Shown: one piece after another, positions 25,808 to 39,638 of the stretch
How the letters are laid out: the number at the start of each line of letters is the position of its first letter
Numbering within the stretch: position 1 is the first letter of the stretch
NCBI GenBank assembly: GCA_002914845.1
Contig: JXTC01000017.1
Span: 1,720,721 to 1,784,720, forward strand
Length of the DNA: 64,000 nt
Direction of reading: 5' to 3'
Source: Trema orientale
Taxonomy: Eukaryota > Streptophyta > Magnoliopsida > Rosales > Cannabaceae
The notes under the pieces: model-generated
Seen by the model: the letters and a program-made list of their open reading frames with translations, nothing else
Told to the model about the DNA's origin: nothing
The model's database searches: none
Position numbers and translations under genes: made by a program

Positions 25808-25984
25808 GTGAAGGGAATTCTTTACCGTGATCTTTATTATTTTCTTCTCCTGGAGAATTATGACAGGTGAAGGGAATTCTTTACTGTGATCTTTATTATT
25901 TTCTTCTCTTAGAGAATTATGACAGGTGAAGGGAATTCTTTACTGTGATTTTTATTATTTTCTTCTCTTGGAGAATTATAACAA
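25808..25984 (+). repeat. 59-bp tandem repeat, three copies
   Basis: Units begin GTGAAGGGAATTCTTTACYG at 25808, 25867 and 25926, exactly 59 bases apart. Only a few substitutions separate them and there are no gaps. Confidence 0.93.
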
Positions 25985-27534
25985 TTTTTGCTGTTATTGT
26001 GTTTGTGAATGGTGATCCAATTTTCGTCACTTTTTTTGGGAGTTTGAATTTCTAATCCTTTGTACTATAATTGTACTTGAAATTTTTTATCTTTTATTAA
26101 TATTATTCTTTGAGAAGCCTATTTTTATTTTCATTTTTCAAAAAGAAGTAAAAAAATCTAAATAATATAATCTCTTTTTTTACTTGTAAGCTATCCTAGG
26201 TCTTAATCCGTATATTAATTAAAAGAATTTCATAGCCAAGATAACAAATACAAGGGGTTTAAAGGGCTTCATAGCCAAGTTGGGTTTTTGTTTAATTCTT
26301 TCTCTTAATGGGTCGTTGGCCTTAGCAAATGGGGCATAATAGACTGTCATCATACAATGATTGACCAATTACTTTTGCAAAGAGTACTGCAAATGCATTT
26401 AATTTGGTTCCCTTTTGAAGCGTATTTGTATTTGGGCTAGAGTAGTATTAGCACATGATATTAATATATGGCGATCAGAAAACGACATCTCCTCATATAT
26501 AAATTATAAATGTCATTATTGATCACGAGGGTTGAATGTGTCTATTAATTGCTCACAGTATTGATTGATTTTTCCAAAATTAAATCTTTAATACAAAACA
26601 AACAAAAAATCATTGAAAGTTTCTCTTCGAAATAAACAAAATAAAATGGTTTTTGTTATTGGTTTCTTTGCGAAATAGACCATTTTGAAAATTAAACTAA
26701 CTTTTTATCCATTCATGATTCGAATGAAAATTAAATTGTTTCTTTCTTATTTCTCTAAAGGGTTAATAATCTTGAGTTATTTAAGTAGCTAAGAGAAGTT
26801 AATTACAACAATATTGATTTTGAAACTGATGTGTAATGTTTACCTTCATCTTAATTTTGAGCTGAATAATAGTTGGAAGTTTAAGTGAAAATAAACGGTT
26901 TGGGAGGCCAACTCTAAAATTAATTTATAGTGATCATATGTTAAAAATATTAAGAAATTTCATGATTCGAAATAATTTAGAGTAAATATTAGGACAATGC
27001 TTTTAAAACTGACACTTATTAATCACCCACTGAAAAATAAAAGTGAATAATTTTCCTCATGTTTCATGTTTGTTTATTAAATTAGAATAAATTAAATTTC
27101 GGCCAAATTTGTTGTTTTTAGAAATAAGCTACGTAGTTGAGACGTGTTTATAATTACTTTGTATCAATTACGTTGACCTTTTGCTAAATGTTGGACAATT
27201 AATTATCCTTTTACTTTAGATTCTTTTAGTGGAATTTTAGATTCTATTCAATACGATCGTAACTTTTTTAGGGGAATTTTTATATCTTATCTAAGTTTGG
27301 CTCTGATTCAAAGTAATCATTAAATTCTTTACTTTAGCTCGAATTAGGGTATGAATATTATTGGATAAAGATACATTATGTCATTCCTCACCTTATCTGA
27401 CTTACTGAATGGGATAGTTAAACTCATTCTACTTCCAAGTCTTGTACTACAAATATTTTACCTACTAATCCAGCCCAGGCAAGGATGATAATAGTATTGA
27501 ATTACAATATATAGTAATAATATTATAAAAGAAG

Positions 27535-27695
27535 TAACACTACAAACACGCAAAATACACACAATAATTTGTTATTGATTTTAACCGTTCATGATTTTTA
27601 AAGTAAAGTTATAGTATATACATAAGTGGCTAAAAGAATATAATATATTATTGTGTATATATTTTATGTGTATTATATATCTCTAGCATTACTCG
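27535..27695. mobile_element. MITE-like inverted-repeat element
   Basis: The left end AGTAACACTACAAACACGCA and the right end reversed, AGTAATGCTAGAGATATATA, both run on to AATACACA and ACACAATAAT, giving an imperfect TIR of about 40 bases. No convincing target duplication was found. Confidence 0.5.
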
Positions 27696-30600
27696 AAATT
27701 ATTTCTTTTTTTTTTCACGAGAAAATTAGGTTGGGTGTCATTGTGCTCCATGTTTTATTTTGGTAGTTACCTTTTAATTTTAAATTTGTTAGCAGTTTTT
27801 TATTATTAAAATCTCCTTTCTGCCCTTATGTTTCCCTCATCTTCATAGTGATAGAGTTTTAATTAAAGTAATTTTCGTGAAAAATTGTGAATTAATTTAC
27901 TACAAAATTTAAATCAACTACTAATTCTTAATAAGTACTTCTAGAAACTGCTATTTATGAAAATGTCTCTTATATTTTTCTTTTTTACCCCATAAACCCG
28001 GCTTAAAGCTGAGCCCTTGACTGCTATTCATAATAGTATAAAATGCTCGTCTATATCAGTTTAGTAGTCAAAGTAATTTACTAAATTTTGGTAAACCCGT
28101 TTGAATAAACTGATATATTCGGATTTTATAGTAAGAACAAAGAAAATTAAACATACAAAAAATTTTAAAATAGAATGTAGAAAACGGAGTATGTCACACA
28201 TTAATAAACCAACGTTTCTATAAATACGTACACAAACCACATGATTCAATACAAGCAAAAATTATTTTATTCTCCAAATATGATTTGTACTTCTGAGTGG
28301 AAAACTCTTGTCAATCTATACACTTCTTGATAGACTGGATTCTATATTGTATTTATGTTTAATTTTCTCCATTAAGCATGCATTGTTATTTTTTTGCACG
28401 AAATAATATATATATATGTGTGTGTGTGTGTGTCTCAAACACCTTATGTGTTACTATTGCTATTATTTTTATTTAATTTCCAAATCAATTTTCATACGCG
28501 AATCAAAGACTAAAGCCTGTTTGGTTCATTGGAAAAGGTTGGAGAATTATCGGAGCCAAGTTTTCTCTTTAAGATAGTCACTCCTTTATTTGGTTGGAAA
28601 AATTATCATTCCAAAACAAATAAACAATGACAACTCGCCTACAGAAATTTTCACTACCTATTAATTTGTTTGTTTAAGCTCCATACAATATTTTTTCCCC
28701 CTCATCTATAGATAATCTTCTCGACTTTTCCAACCACTGAATCAATTTGTAGAATTCAATGAAAATAATTAGTCGAGAATTGGCTGTTAAAATCCACTTG
28801 ATTTTTACCGAAAAAAATGAAGAGGAAGAACAAAGAAAACTTCGATAAGTAACATAACCAAAATTGGGAAAAAGAAGTGCATAAATACCCTTTCCAAAGC
28901 ATATTTACATAAATACCCTTATTACATTTTAGTAGTATTATACCCCTTTTTATACTCTTTTTGGTATAATATATATATATATATATATTATAATTGTATA
29001 CCACACGTAATTATACACATAAAATGTATATCCAAAAATATGTATGAAACTATTAAAATGAAAAAACATGTATTGGTGAAATATAAAGCAAAAGAGCGAG
29101 TATACAGAGCCTAAATTTCACAAATATGTATATATATATACATGTATCTAAATCAAAAGAGGTGACAAATTTACAATTTCTTTTTTCTTTGCCCGTTTCA
29201 TCACATTATGTAAAATTTGAAACTTGACAAGATCTCACAAAGGTCTATAAAATAAGAATTTTGCTATATTGTCTAAATAGCTAATAATGTGGAGAACGGA
29301 AACTAAAACTAAATTAAGATAACTTTGTTTCAATTGAATTTTCTTTAGAAAGAAGCACTAGAAGAAGACAACAAAAATGTACTTAAAACTATATATCAAT
29401 CTTAATAAAAATAGCTAGATTTAAATAACAAAAGAAAAGGACAATCAACTAACCAAAAAACTTATTTTAATAAATCAAAACAAGACATCTGCATCTTGAC
29501 CATGTTTATTATAAAACTTTAGAACCGAAATTGTTGAGTTCTATTCCTCTAGATCCAATGCATAGGAGGTCGAATTTTCCCTTTCAAACTTGATTTAAAA
29601 AAAAAGGAAAAATAAAATAAAATAAAGGGGAAGAGAACAAAGCTTAGTGGAGAAAATAGGGTGTATAATAAGGAATAATCATGTCATGTTTTTGCTCTCT
29701 CTCTCTCCAATGTGTAAGTGTTACATTGAAATTTTTAAGGACGGTTGAACTAGTGGTCCATTCCAAAAATAACTCATTTGCTAGCTGCAAAACCCCAAAA
29801 TGTTATATCTCCCAACCGCCCACCAAAGGTGTTTGACAGAATACATGGCTCCCAATTGAAGTGGGGAGAGTGCCTATTGGCATCATTATTAATAATCAAT
29901 TCATAAACATTAATATTGATTCAAGCAACAACAAACCCAAAAAAGAACCATAAACTTTATATCCCACAAGAAAGGAGAGAAGGGAAAAATAGTACTATTC
30001 CATCACGCGGCGGCCTTGGAGAAGTGCCCTACAGCAATAAGACACACCTAACTCCCTCATAGGCTATATAGCTCACAGGCAAAGAAAGAATGAGAAAGAA
30101 AAACGTTCCTTTTTGATCAATTATTATTTTGTTAATTCAATTAGTTGAGTTGTTTCCCATTTATGTTCCTTGAAATTACTACACTACAATTTTCTTTTCT
30201 CTTTGACAAGAAGTTTTCTTAAGAGAGCTAACTTTATTGCATGCATGGCCCATTACCAGCCTAATGATCTCCATCCTCTCACTCTAGGCTCTACAAATAT
30301 AACGTAAGTGTGACATCATCTTTGCGCTTTAAAGGTTGACCTAAGAATGTCATTTCTTGGAAATTTTGTGGACTATTTCCTTGTAAGTACTCTTTTAGGT
30401 TTCTTAATTCATATTTCCGTAGAAAGATTTTGCTAGCTACAAATGCGTGTAGCATCAAAGTTATTCAAAATGTATGGTGGGCTGTTTCTGTGGATCCGGC
30501 CAATTGTTGGGACTCACATGATAAACGGTCCTAATTATTTGCAACACATCTGTTTCAAATATCAACAAAGAATTATATGCCAATATATTCTTTCAATATG

Positions 30601-33369
30601 CATTATTAGTTTGATTTTTTTTTCTCATCTTTTATTATTATTTTGAGAAGGTTATGTAGGAGTTTCCTTTATTAAAATTTGATTCAAATTTTACATATAA
30701 AGGGGGAAAACAGCGTATATAGCCTAGTAACCTAGTCACAAGAGGGTCCTAAAAAAAAAGAAAAAATAGAAAAATAGATACATTAAAATTGCTATAATGA
30801 GTGATAAAATAAGATAATGAGTGTATCATAATTTGCAACTCATAAAATTTTTCATCTCAAAATTTTCTTCAATGGTAACTTAGTTTTTCTTCTCATATAT
30901 TCATAACAATGGCCCCCTAATTATGCATGACTGTACTCATTCCTAACCATTGTATTGTCTCAATATTGTGACTTTCTTTTCGAAACAATAACTCATTATA
31001 ACTAGTGACTAGATATGAGAAAAAGGGGAAGCATATGGTTCTATTTTTCTTTTTCCTTCCAGTTTTATATGCTACATGCAGCTTATAACAGCCATTTAAG
31101 AAGTCTTTATCAGTACTCTTTATAATATCTGTTCTTGACCCAAGTCCCAGCGCTTATAAGGCCACAAAAGAGTCTCATATGCTTTTTGGTCAAGGCTTGC
31201 AACATTCCAAAACACATTTAGCTAGCTTGAAATCAATTGGAATAAAGTTGAAGGATAAGGTTGAATGATGAGTTTAGAACAAGGGTCTTTTTACCAGAAT
31301 CTGAAATTTACTGGTTGGAAGCATCTTGAAAAGGCAAATTGTGGAATAACCACTAATTAAAAAAATAAAGTAAATGATTTTGAGTTAGAATTACGTGTCA
31401 TTTGGGCAGACGGTACTTTTTTGCCAACATTAATTTTTGGTTTTATGTTCCATGGATTGTGTATCATACATGGTGAAGTCTTATCATTTAAGGGTGAAGG
31501 AAATCAAAAGGGGGCGAAAAAAAAAAAAGAAATAAAAATAAAAGGAAGAAGAAACTTATGAGTATATATATCATTACAAATAATATCCAAAAACATGCCC
31601 CATGGGGTGTGGGACAATTGAGGACCTAGCTAACTGGGAGTTCTATTCCTCACACAATTAAGTCCCTCCAACTTTTCCAACCATTAATAAACTTAGCTGA
31701 AATTAGTAATTTAAAGAAAAAAAATGTAAATAAAAAATTGAAAAAAAATAATAATAATAAAAAAGAAAGACCCTTAGAAAAAAAGAAAGAAAGGTTTAGG
31801 CCGTAAAACTTTTTATTGTCTCTATTTGAGTATAATAATATTGTCATCATATTTGTGTTATTTAATTATTTCAAGTGGTTTGTGAATCCCTATATAAATC
31901 CCTTTTTTGTTAATTTGGAAAAAAAAAATCTGACTCCAAGACACTTATTTAGAAAGCTAATGCAGCATAAGGGTAAACTTATAACAGCTACTAATTGGGT
32001 GCCTTCTTATAATGGCTTTCTATTGCTACAAGTACAACAAATGGAAGGAAACAAAAAGGAAGGAGATAATGAAAGACAAAGACCCAATTGGGAATATGTT
32101 TGTTTAATACTAATAATTTATTCACTTTGATAGAGTACTATATATACCACCAAGGTACACGTTGGATATAGATAAAATTAATAATTTGCTAGTAACCCGG
32201 AACATATAATCATGCATGCACAATCCCAATTAAAAAACAAAAAACAAAGATGCGTAGTGAAAAATTCTTTAAAAGCTTTTATCAATATACGATTATGAAC
32301 TGGTGACTAGGTCCAATTTGTTTTTGTAGTCTAAAGACCCCAGGCATTAATGTCAAAGTTTTTATAATATGATCTTATCCATTTCTTGAAGAAAAGTAAC
32401 ATATGTTTATATATATATATTTTAAAGTAAATATGTTTATATTTTATTATAAGAAACAAACTGAGTAAAGAATGGTCATATTAAATATCTTAGGTGAATG
32501 CATAGTAAGACATTTGAATTCTTTGTCCGTGGTATTACGTTCGAGTTCTCGTACAATGATCAGGCTAATTATATGATTTTAATAAATTATATAATATGCA
32601 CTATGCAAGAGTACTATTTTAATAGTATTTTTGGAGAGAGCCAGTGAGCAAAATTAGATGTAATGGAAGGTCGAAAAAACAAAATGGAGTGATGGATTAA
32701 TGGCAAAAGTCATGGTCTCTCTCTAGCTCCATTTGCATTTAGACAAATTAGTCTTGAAAAAGTTTGAGTAGGAACTTGACTCTAACTAAAGCTAGCTAAA
32801 GCTAATTATAGACTGGCCCACCCCATTTTGGAGATCGAAATTTACCAAATAGCTTGCTTGCCAAAACTAGAAAAAACAAACAATAAAAGTACAAAAACCC
32901 CACAAGAAAACCCAATGCCCCCAACCTCCAACATGCTCTCTATGTACCTTTCTGTAAATTAACTCCATCCTCTCACTTTGTCCGCGCAAATCTAAGCCCA
33001 ACCAAATGCATTATTAATTAGCTCCATGCTCCGGCATTGTATGCTATGTATAGATATAGAATATATTATATATATTCAGTTGGTCCAAAGTTTGAGGGTT
33101 GTGTGTGTTTGGGGGGGGTCAGGGGTGCAAACCTTGGTAGTGTGTGTGTGTCATTTTCCTTTAATTTGTAGTAAGTGGTGGTCATTAGTTAAGCCCCACT
33201 TTTATCAAAAAATATATATATATATTATATATATAAATATATATAAAGTGATCGAATCCATGAAATATATTGTTTCACTAGACGTTATACCGCGCTTTAC
33301 GCGAGTTGGTATTAATATTACATACATTAAATCTAATTTATAGTTATGTTCAATGTATTACAATATTAA

Positions 33370-33579
33370 AGAATGTATTTATCTCTGTATTTGTTTTGAT
33401 GAGATGAATGTTACATAACTTTTTGTTCGATGAACTAAATTTAATATAAAGTATAATATTATATAAAATATTAAATAATGTATTTAATATTAAATTTATT
33501 TTGATGAGACGAATGTAGCATAATTATTTATTCGATGAACTAAATTTAATATAAGGTATCATTAATATTAAACTAAATA
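33370..33579 (+). repeat. 105-bp tandem duplication, diverged
   Basis: TTTTGATGAGA-GAATGT followed by TTCGATGAACTAAATTTAAT occurs at 33394 and again at 33499, 105 bases apart, with scattered differences. Confidence 0.75.
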
Positions 33580-33756
33580 TAATATTATATTACAACCAAT
33601 CATAGCATGAAAAAATAATAATAGGACCAATCATATCGTGAAAAAATTAGTAATTTTCTAAAAATTTTAAAAATAGAATAGTGATCAAAGAAGCTATCAG
33701 AATTTTTACACTTTCTCTCTCCTTCAGGCTTAATATGTATATATAGATAGATAATT

Positions 33757-33945
33757 AAGTAACACTAGGGATACCACTAATTTATACAAAAAACTTACAC
33801 TACATGAGTTGGCATTCATATCAATCACTAAATTTTGAATACTGTGGTCCCATTCATGGATAAAATAGTAATTTTATTAGATGTCACATCATTAGTGTAA
33901 TTTTTTAATGCAATTTTTTGGTATCCTATTCATTATTCTTCGTAA
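33757..33945. mobile_element. MITE-like inverted-repeat element
   Basis: The left arm AGTAACACTAGGGATACC and reversed right arm AATAATGAATAGGATACC both continue to ATTACACTA and a GACAT/GGCAT motif over about 55 bases with gaps. No clean target duplication was found, so the ends are approximate. Confidence 0.45.
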
Positions 33946-34920
33946 TTATGAGTCTCCCGAATGACTAGATGTCACAATGTTCAATTTTTTAAGCTTCATA
34001 ATAAGTTCAAAATGTAATCCTGACTCAAATTGTCGTACGTACATATTTACCTTTGGTAAATCAGGTTTTAGTTTCATGATATGTGCCTTGAAGACACAAA
34101 TCACTTTCCATGTATATAACTAATTAATGTAGATATATAAATTTGTTAGAGAATTTGTTGCTTTTGAGAATAATGTGCTGAAGAATTAAAAGTGCATAGG
34201 TATACGTAAATATATAAATATATTTTTTGTCCAGAAAAAATATATAAATATATTAAACAGAAGCAATACTGTCTCGATCAAAATATAAATGGTGGGTGTA
34301 GTGTCAATAGTGGTGGGCATGAATTATAATTAATTGACCCTACGAGGTCATCTCATAGGTAAGATATTCTCTGTATCTTTTTATGTTTGATATCAAATAT
34401 CCAGTTATAAAAATAAAAAGAAAAGAACTGGTGTTGCTGATTTGTAACTTATATTAGTTTTAGAGAAAGAATCACAAGGTGTACTTTAATTTCATCAATT
34501 AGTAAATCGTGTAATATTTTGCGGTTGTTTAGCATAATTGGCGGTAACCACACTTATTTCTAGTATCGATATTTGAAATTAGAATACCCACCATTTATTA
34601 AAATAAAATTTTGTGCAAATATTTCGAAATATATTATGCTACTATATATATATATTGAGTAGCAATTGAGCAATTTTTTTTTCTCCACTGGTTCAGAGGA
34701 TATACATCCTTACAAAAAGAAAAGGTAAATTTATACTCTATAATCACGGGAAATGTTTCATTAGAATTTAGTATGGTGACCAAGAATTTACCAAATTAGA
34801 ATGTAGTTTTATCGTACGTAGAATTGATAAGAGAAGAAAATCCTTAGTAGTTTAAAAAATAATGGAAGGAGTTTGTTGATGCAAGAAGGAAATCTTATAT
34901 CTGATACAACTTATAATAAA

Positions 34921-35154
34921 AGGCACCAATTCAGTAAGTATTTTATTTTTATACCTATGCATAGGTATCAATTTGGCCAATGAAAAATTATCATGCACAT
35001 TTTTTTATAGTAAAAAGTAAAAGAGAGAAATAATATTAATAATGCACATCTTTTCATGCACCTCATTATAGCCGTTAAATCACTATTAGATGATGATTCA
35101 ACGACAAAAAAGAAAAAGCTAAATTAAAAAAAAATACCTACTGAATTGGCAACC
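34921..35154. mobile_element. Mutator-type MITE, 234 bp
   Basis: The left arm AGGCACCAATTCAGTAAGTA and reversed right arm GGTTGCCAATTCAGTAGGTA form a TIR of about 30 bases. The element is flanked by perfect 9-base direct repeats TATAATAAA (34912-34920 and 35155-35163). This family differs in sequence from those at 7137 and 20906. Confidence 0.75.
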
Positions 35155-37980
35155 TATAATAAAATGTCATGAAATATCAAATTTCTTTAGATTTTTGTAT
35201 GCTTTTTATTCCCATTATATGATTTTTGATAATAACTTTAGAAATGCACTTTATCAGCAATTTTTCCTTATAACAGAAGCCCTATATACGAATTAAAACT
35301 AGATGGATATAATTTGTCAATATTAAAAGTTTTCCCATCAATATTAATGAGGTTTTGCTTTGTCAAATATAAATACATGTCTATTTATTAGTGAGGTTTG
35401 GCTTTAGGGGCTTTGACAGGATCTGGACTTTTGAAGCCATGCCAGCAAAACCTGTTCCTCAAGCTTAAATGCAATTTTATCATATTTCAAACATACTTGT
35501 GTTCATTATTCCAAAAAAAAAAAAAAAACCATACGTGTGTTCATCTTGTAGGTTATAACTAGCCGTTGATTGCCTTTATAAAGTGGTCATAAATTTAAAT
35601 ATGAAGGAAAAAAAGTGAATATGTCCCAAAATTTGGATTCAAATATGGAGCTGTCCAAATTAAAGTGAAAGACTTAAGGAGTCAAATATTGAAAAAATAT
35701 ATATAGGTGGCAATAAAAGATATAAAAAAGAAGATTCTAAAGAGAAAGAAAAAGAAAGAAAAAAGTCAGATGTCTTAATGATTTGCTATTAATTTGGGGG
35801 ATGGAAAAAATATTGTATGTTCACACGATTCAATGTCACATGGAGAGCGTCAGAACTACATCATACATTAATATATATGGTTTAACTAATATCATTAATG
35901 ATTAATTTGTCTATAACATAACCTTTTCTTTTTCTTTTCTTCTATTTTTCTATGTGTGTGTTTGTAAACTGGGGGAATTTCATGAAAATTATTGTTAAGA
36001 AAAACAACTAAATAAGAAGACCGTTCTTTGAATTTTAATTAATTGAATTTAAATACCAACAACTTTAATTGCTTTCGCATTATATAAGATCAGACTGGAA
36101 ATTCAAAACTTAGTGACCATTCTATGGATGTCTTTTTTTTTTTTCTTTTTTTTTTTCCCTCTTGTCTTGTTCTAGAACTTAGAAAACCAGGCTTTTTTTT
36201 ATTATTTCTTAAAAAAAATTCTTTTGGAAAACTTCAATTTTTGTTTAACAAACCTAGATCATATTTTTTTTGGGTCAAAATTACTTTTTTTTTTCTTGAA
36301 AACAGAATATCATAAAATCTTTATAATCAAGGTCTATGAGGTTATTAAACTTACTTGTCTTGTCCAAATCAAAGCTGTACAGTACTAGTTCACGGACGTA
36401 GTTACTTTTACTATAGGAAAATTAACAAATGCGTTGCAAGATAGTAAAATTGCATAGTAAATATCAGCCAATTGAAGCACGTGTTATAACATGTTTAGCG
36501 TAATTACATTTCTTCTACAAAAGTCATTATTTTTATTCAATAGAAGGGTTTTTTTTTTTTTTTTTTTTGAGGTCTATTAATTATAAGCTATAAGGATTAT
36601 TGGATATTTTTGAAAATTTTCAAGTGAGGTATGAACCGCGCGTACGTCATATTACAGCAATTATTTGAATTCTTATGTAATCTGCAATAAACCATAGCTT
36701 AGAGGCTAGAGCCTTAGAAGTTAGAAGTTCCAATTAATTAGTTTTTGTAATACGAAATATCCAATACCTACTCTTGTGATAATGTATTTAAACAAAATAT
36801 ATTAGATAAAAATTCATCAAATCCAAAATAATAAGATACATTTTTAACATCTGAAAAGAGATGGGGAAAAAAATGAAAATAAAAAAGAATATGCTAAAAG
36901 TTTAACAGTTCAAAGACACATACAACCATAAGATAGTTTTCTTTTTTCATAACCTACTGCTACTATATACTTCAATATTTTAACAATAATTATAATTTAC
37001 TATAATTAAAAACAAAAGAAATTTTGTGGTAGGATATATTAATTATTTGCCAACAATAAATTATTCTGAAGTGTTATATTATTAAATTTGAGCCATCACC
37101 TATGCATTTTTTTATTTTATTTGAGGGATTCTATAAAATCTCAAATTCAACCATTTACTATTTATAGGTGTTACATGCCACAAAAATTACTTCCAAAAGA
37201 ATTATAAGTGATCTATTTATAATTAGTGGGAAAATGATTTCAGACAAAAAAAAAGTATGAAATTAAAAAATTCAAATTCACTAGATAACATAGTTTTTTT
37301 TTTTTGTTATTTAAAAAAATAAAAGTAAGAGATTCTTTTTTAATATCACATTCAAACATTTACTATTTGTAGGGTACACAAAAACCTTGATTCATTAACT
37401 TTAAATTAGGAGGAAAACATAACATTCAACATTCTAGATACGTTAAATAAGAACAAGAATAAACACAATGCATATTGCAAATTAAAAAAAATCCATACTT
37501 TTAACCAGAATATGGTAATTGAGAAACTACAACGGGTGTCTTTTTACACGAATAGATTATTTTCTTTGTAGAGAAGGAAAAAAAAAAAAAAGAAAAAGAA
37601 AATCTGAAAATATAGGAGAACTTTTTGATACGTGCACAAAAGTGACAAAAGTAGGTTTATAAAACATTGAAGGACCTTAATTAAGTAATCAACTTTTCTT
37701 ATTATTGATTTATAGAAGTAAATATCTTGAAAGAAAAATACTAAAAACAATCACTATCGAAACAATTAATCAATCTAAACCATTAAATAGTGTTAGATCT
37801 CACAAAAGAAAGGATTCACATTCACTCTCATTGATGGAAAACACTTGAGAACCAAAATCTAGTGGTATCAAACTTGAAACGGAAAGAAAAGAAAAGAAGA
37901 GGGTACATCCAAAAGAGGGATTTTATTTTAAACAAAGGACATTTGACCGTACTGAATCCAATTCTCTATGGAACGCCCCT

Positions 37981-39638
37981 CCAAAAGTATTATTAGTTAG
38001 TATCCCTTAATTTTGCAGGGGTTAGGGTACCCTTTTTTTTCAGAGTCCATTTTGACATGACCAATTCTTAGTTTCTCATGGTGACGGTGGCTGGCCGTTA
38101 TTAAACAATTCAGAAAGAAAGATCTGTTCGTCAGAAGTGGGTCCCATACCATTTAAACCCTTCTCCAAATATTGGGCCCCACTTCACCCCTTACCCCACA
38201 GCTCGGACTGTCCCTTTTCTCTGCCTCCACAATCCAACCCAACCCCCCCTCCCTATTTAAGGCTGTCTTCCTACTTTCCAAGGCCCTTCCCTCCCACCAT
38301 TAATTGCCTACACCATAAATTTGAATTTATTTTTTTTACTAGAAGGTCTTTGCAAAACTTGGTGGAAGGTGTTTATCGATAATGCTTTTTTTTTTAATAA
38401 AAAAATTAATAAACAAATCACACCTTTATATATATAAAAATATATAGGAAACTCCAATTTAATTATTTAAATACTCAGATTTTTTTTTTTGGTGAGAGAT
38501 AAGTATTCGGAGTTAACAAGTATGTGTGATTACTTATATACAAAAGTGTGCGACCAATAGTTTGTTTTTTGTTAAATGTTTTTNAAAAGGTTTCTCTCTA
38601 TTAAGATGTGTCATATCATATGTGGCATATAATGTCAATGATAATCATATAAAATTCACTCAACCCTTGAGGCTTATTCATATATAAATCGTGCCAAGTA
38701 ATTTTGTACGTAGTTTTAGTGTAAAAAATTAATGTCCTCTTTTTTTTTTCCTTCACAAAATTCCTTTCTAAAGGTAAAATTTAATCCACCACACATAAAT
38801 TTAAAGAAAAGAAAAAGAAAAAGAAGAGGGAGTTTGTAATGTCTTTTGCAAAAGGGAAGCTTATGTGGTTCAAAATCAGAAAAGAGAAAGAGAAGCTTAT
38901 AAATGCCAACCGCCCGTACTAATCGAGCACTGACTCACTTTCTCGAACAAAGACCAACCACCCATTACCAAAGTTTATTGTCAACAGAACTAACGGTCAT
39001 GATGACGCCTTTGTCTTTGACTGTACACGTGGATCCAGTTCCTCCGTCCGATCAAATTATCAACTACCTTAAAGCATTACCCTCCTCCCCAATTACACAG
39101 GTTTTAGTCCCACAATGCGCTGTGCTCTCACTTCAACTCAGTCGGACCACCCCCCCCAAACGAAAAAAAAAACGCCCGGACCGGTACCACAAATTCGAAC
39201 CGGTCCAGTTATTTAAAATCCGGTCCAAGGACTCAGTCTGTGGTCTAATATATTATATAATAATTATTCGAAAAGAACAATTAAAGACAAATAAATATAA
39301 AAAAGAACAGTTGGCAAACACGAGGACGACGGGGTAATTTCAAAAATAGCTCTCATCACTGTATTAATTTAACGGATTCGAAATCTTTACACTAGAAAAA
39401 ATATTAAATTCTGTTTTTTTCTCTGTAATGTAATGAACATTAGTATACAGATACAACAAGGTGTTTTTCCTTTCCTTTCGTTTTGTTTTTGTTTTTGTTT
39501 TTTTTTTTTCCAAATAATTATAAACCATTCAAAAAGAGAAGGTAAAAACGGGGAAAGGAGAGGGCAAAACCGTACTTTCGTAGAAACATGCGACGGGTCA
39601 CCACGGTGGTCACTGTCAAGTGTCAACGGTCGACGAAA
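37981..39638. other. Spacer with a C-rich promoter-like stretch and trailer of the minus-strand gene
   Basis: Positions about 38130-38300 are unusually C-rich and contain a TATTTAAG box near 38256, resembling a promoter, but no downstream gene could be recognised. The 144-residue frame at 38903-39337 has no domain or homologue that I know and shows mixed basic and low-complexity composition. Position 38584 is an undetermined base (n). Confidence 0.4.

Larger units (their letters stand above)
23666..37980. other. 14-kb AT-rich gene-poor tract
   Basis: No coding exon, RNA gene or intact mobile element core was recognised. Listed separately are a triple 59-bp repeat, a 105-bp repeat and several MITE-like elements. 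Other simple sequence includes AT tracts near 24525 and 28970, and a TATATG/TG tract near 28410. The open frames (30443-30646, 31816-32130, 33026-33343 and others) are short, low-complexity and without domains. A non-coding RNA or a diverged small gene cannot be excluded. Confidence 0.5.

Noticed and set aside
29990-30330. Possible promoter and small transcript (TATATAG box near 30066)
   Set aside because: No reading frame, stem-loop precursor or known small-RNA sequence recognised.
32510-32560. tRNA-like T-loop phrase GTTCGAGTTCTCG
   Set aside because: No acceptor stem, D-arm or anticodon arm can be placed around it.
38903-39337. 144-residue plus-strand frame
   Set aside because: No domain, no signal of splicing and low-complexity basic C-terminus; it lies in the trailer side of the minus-strand gene.
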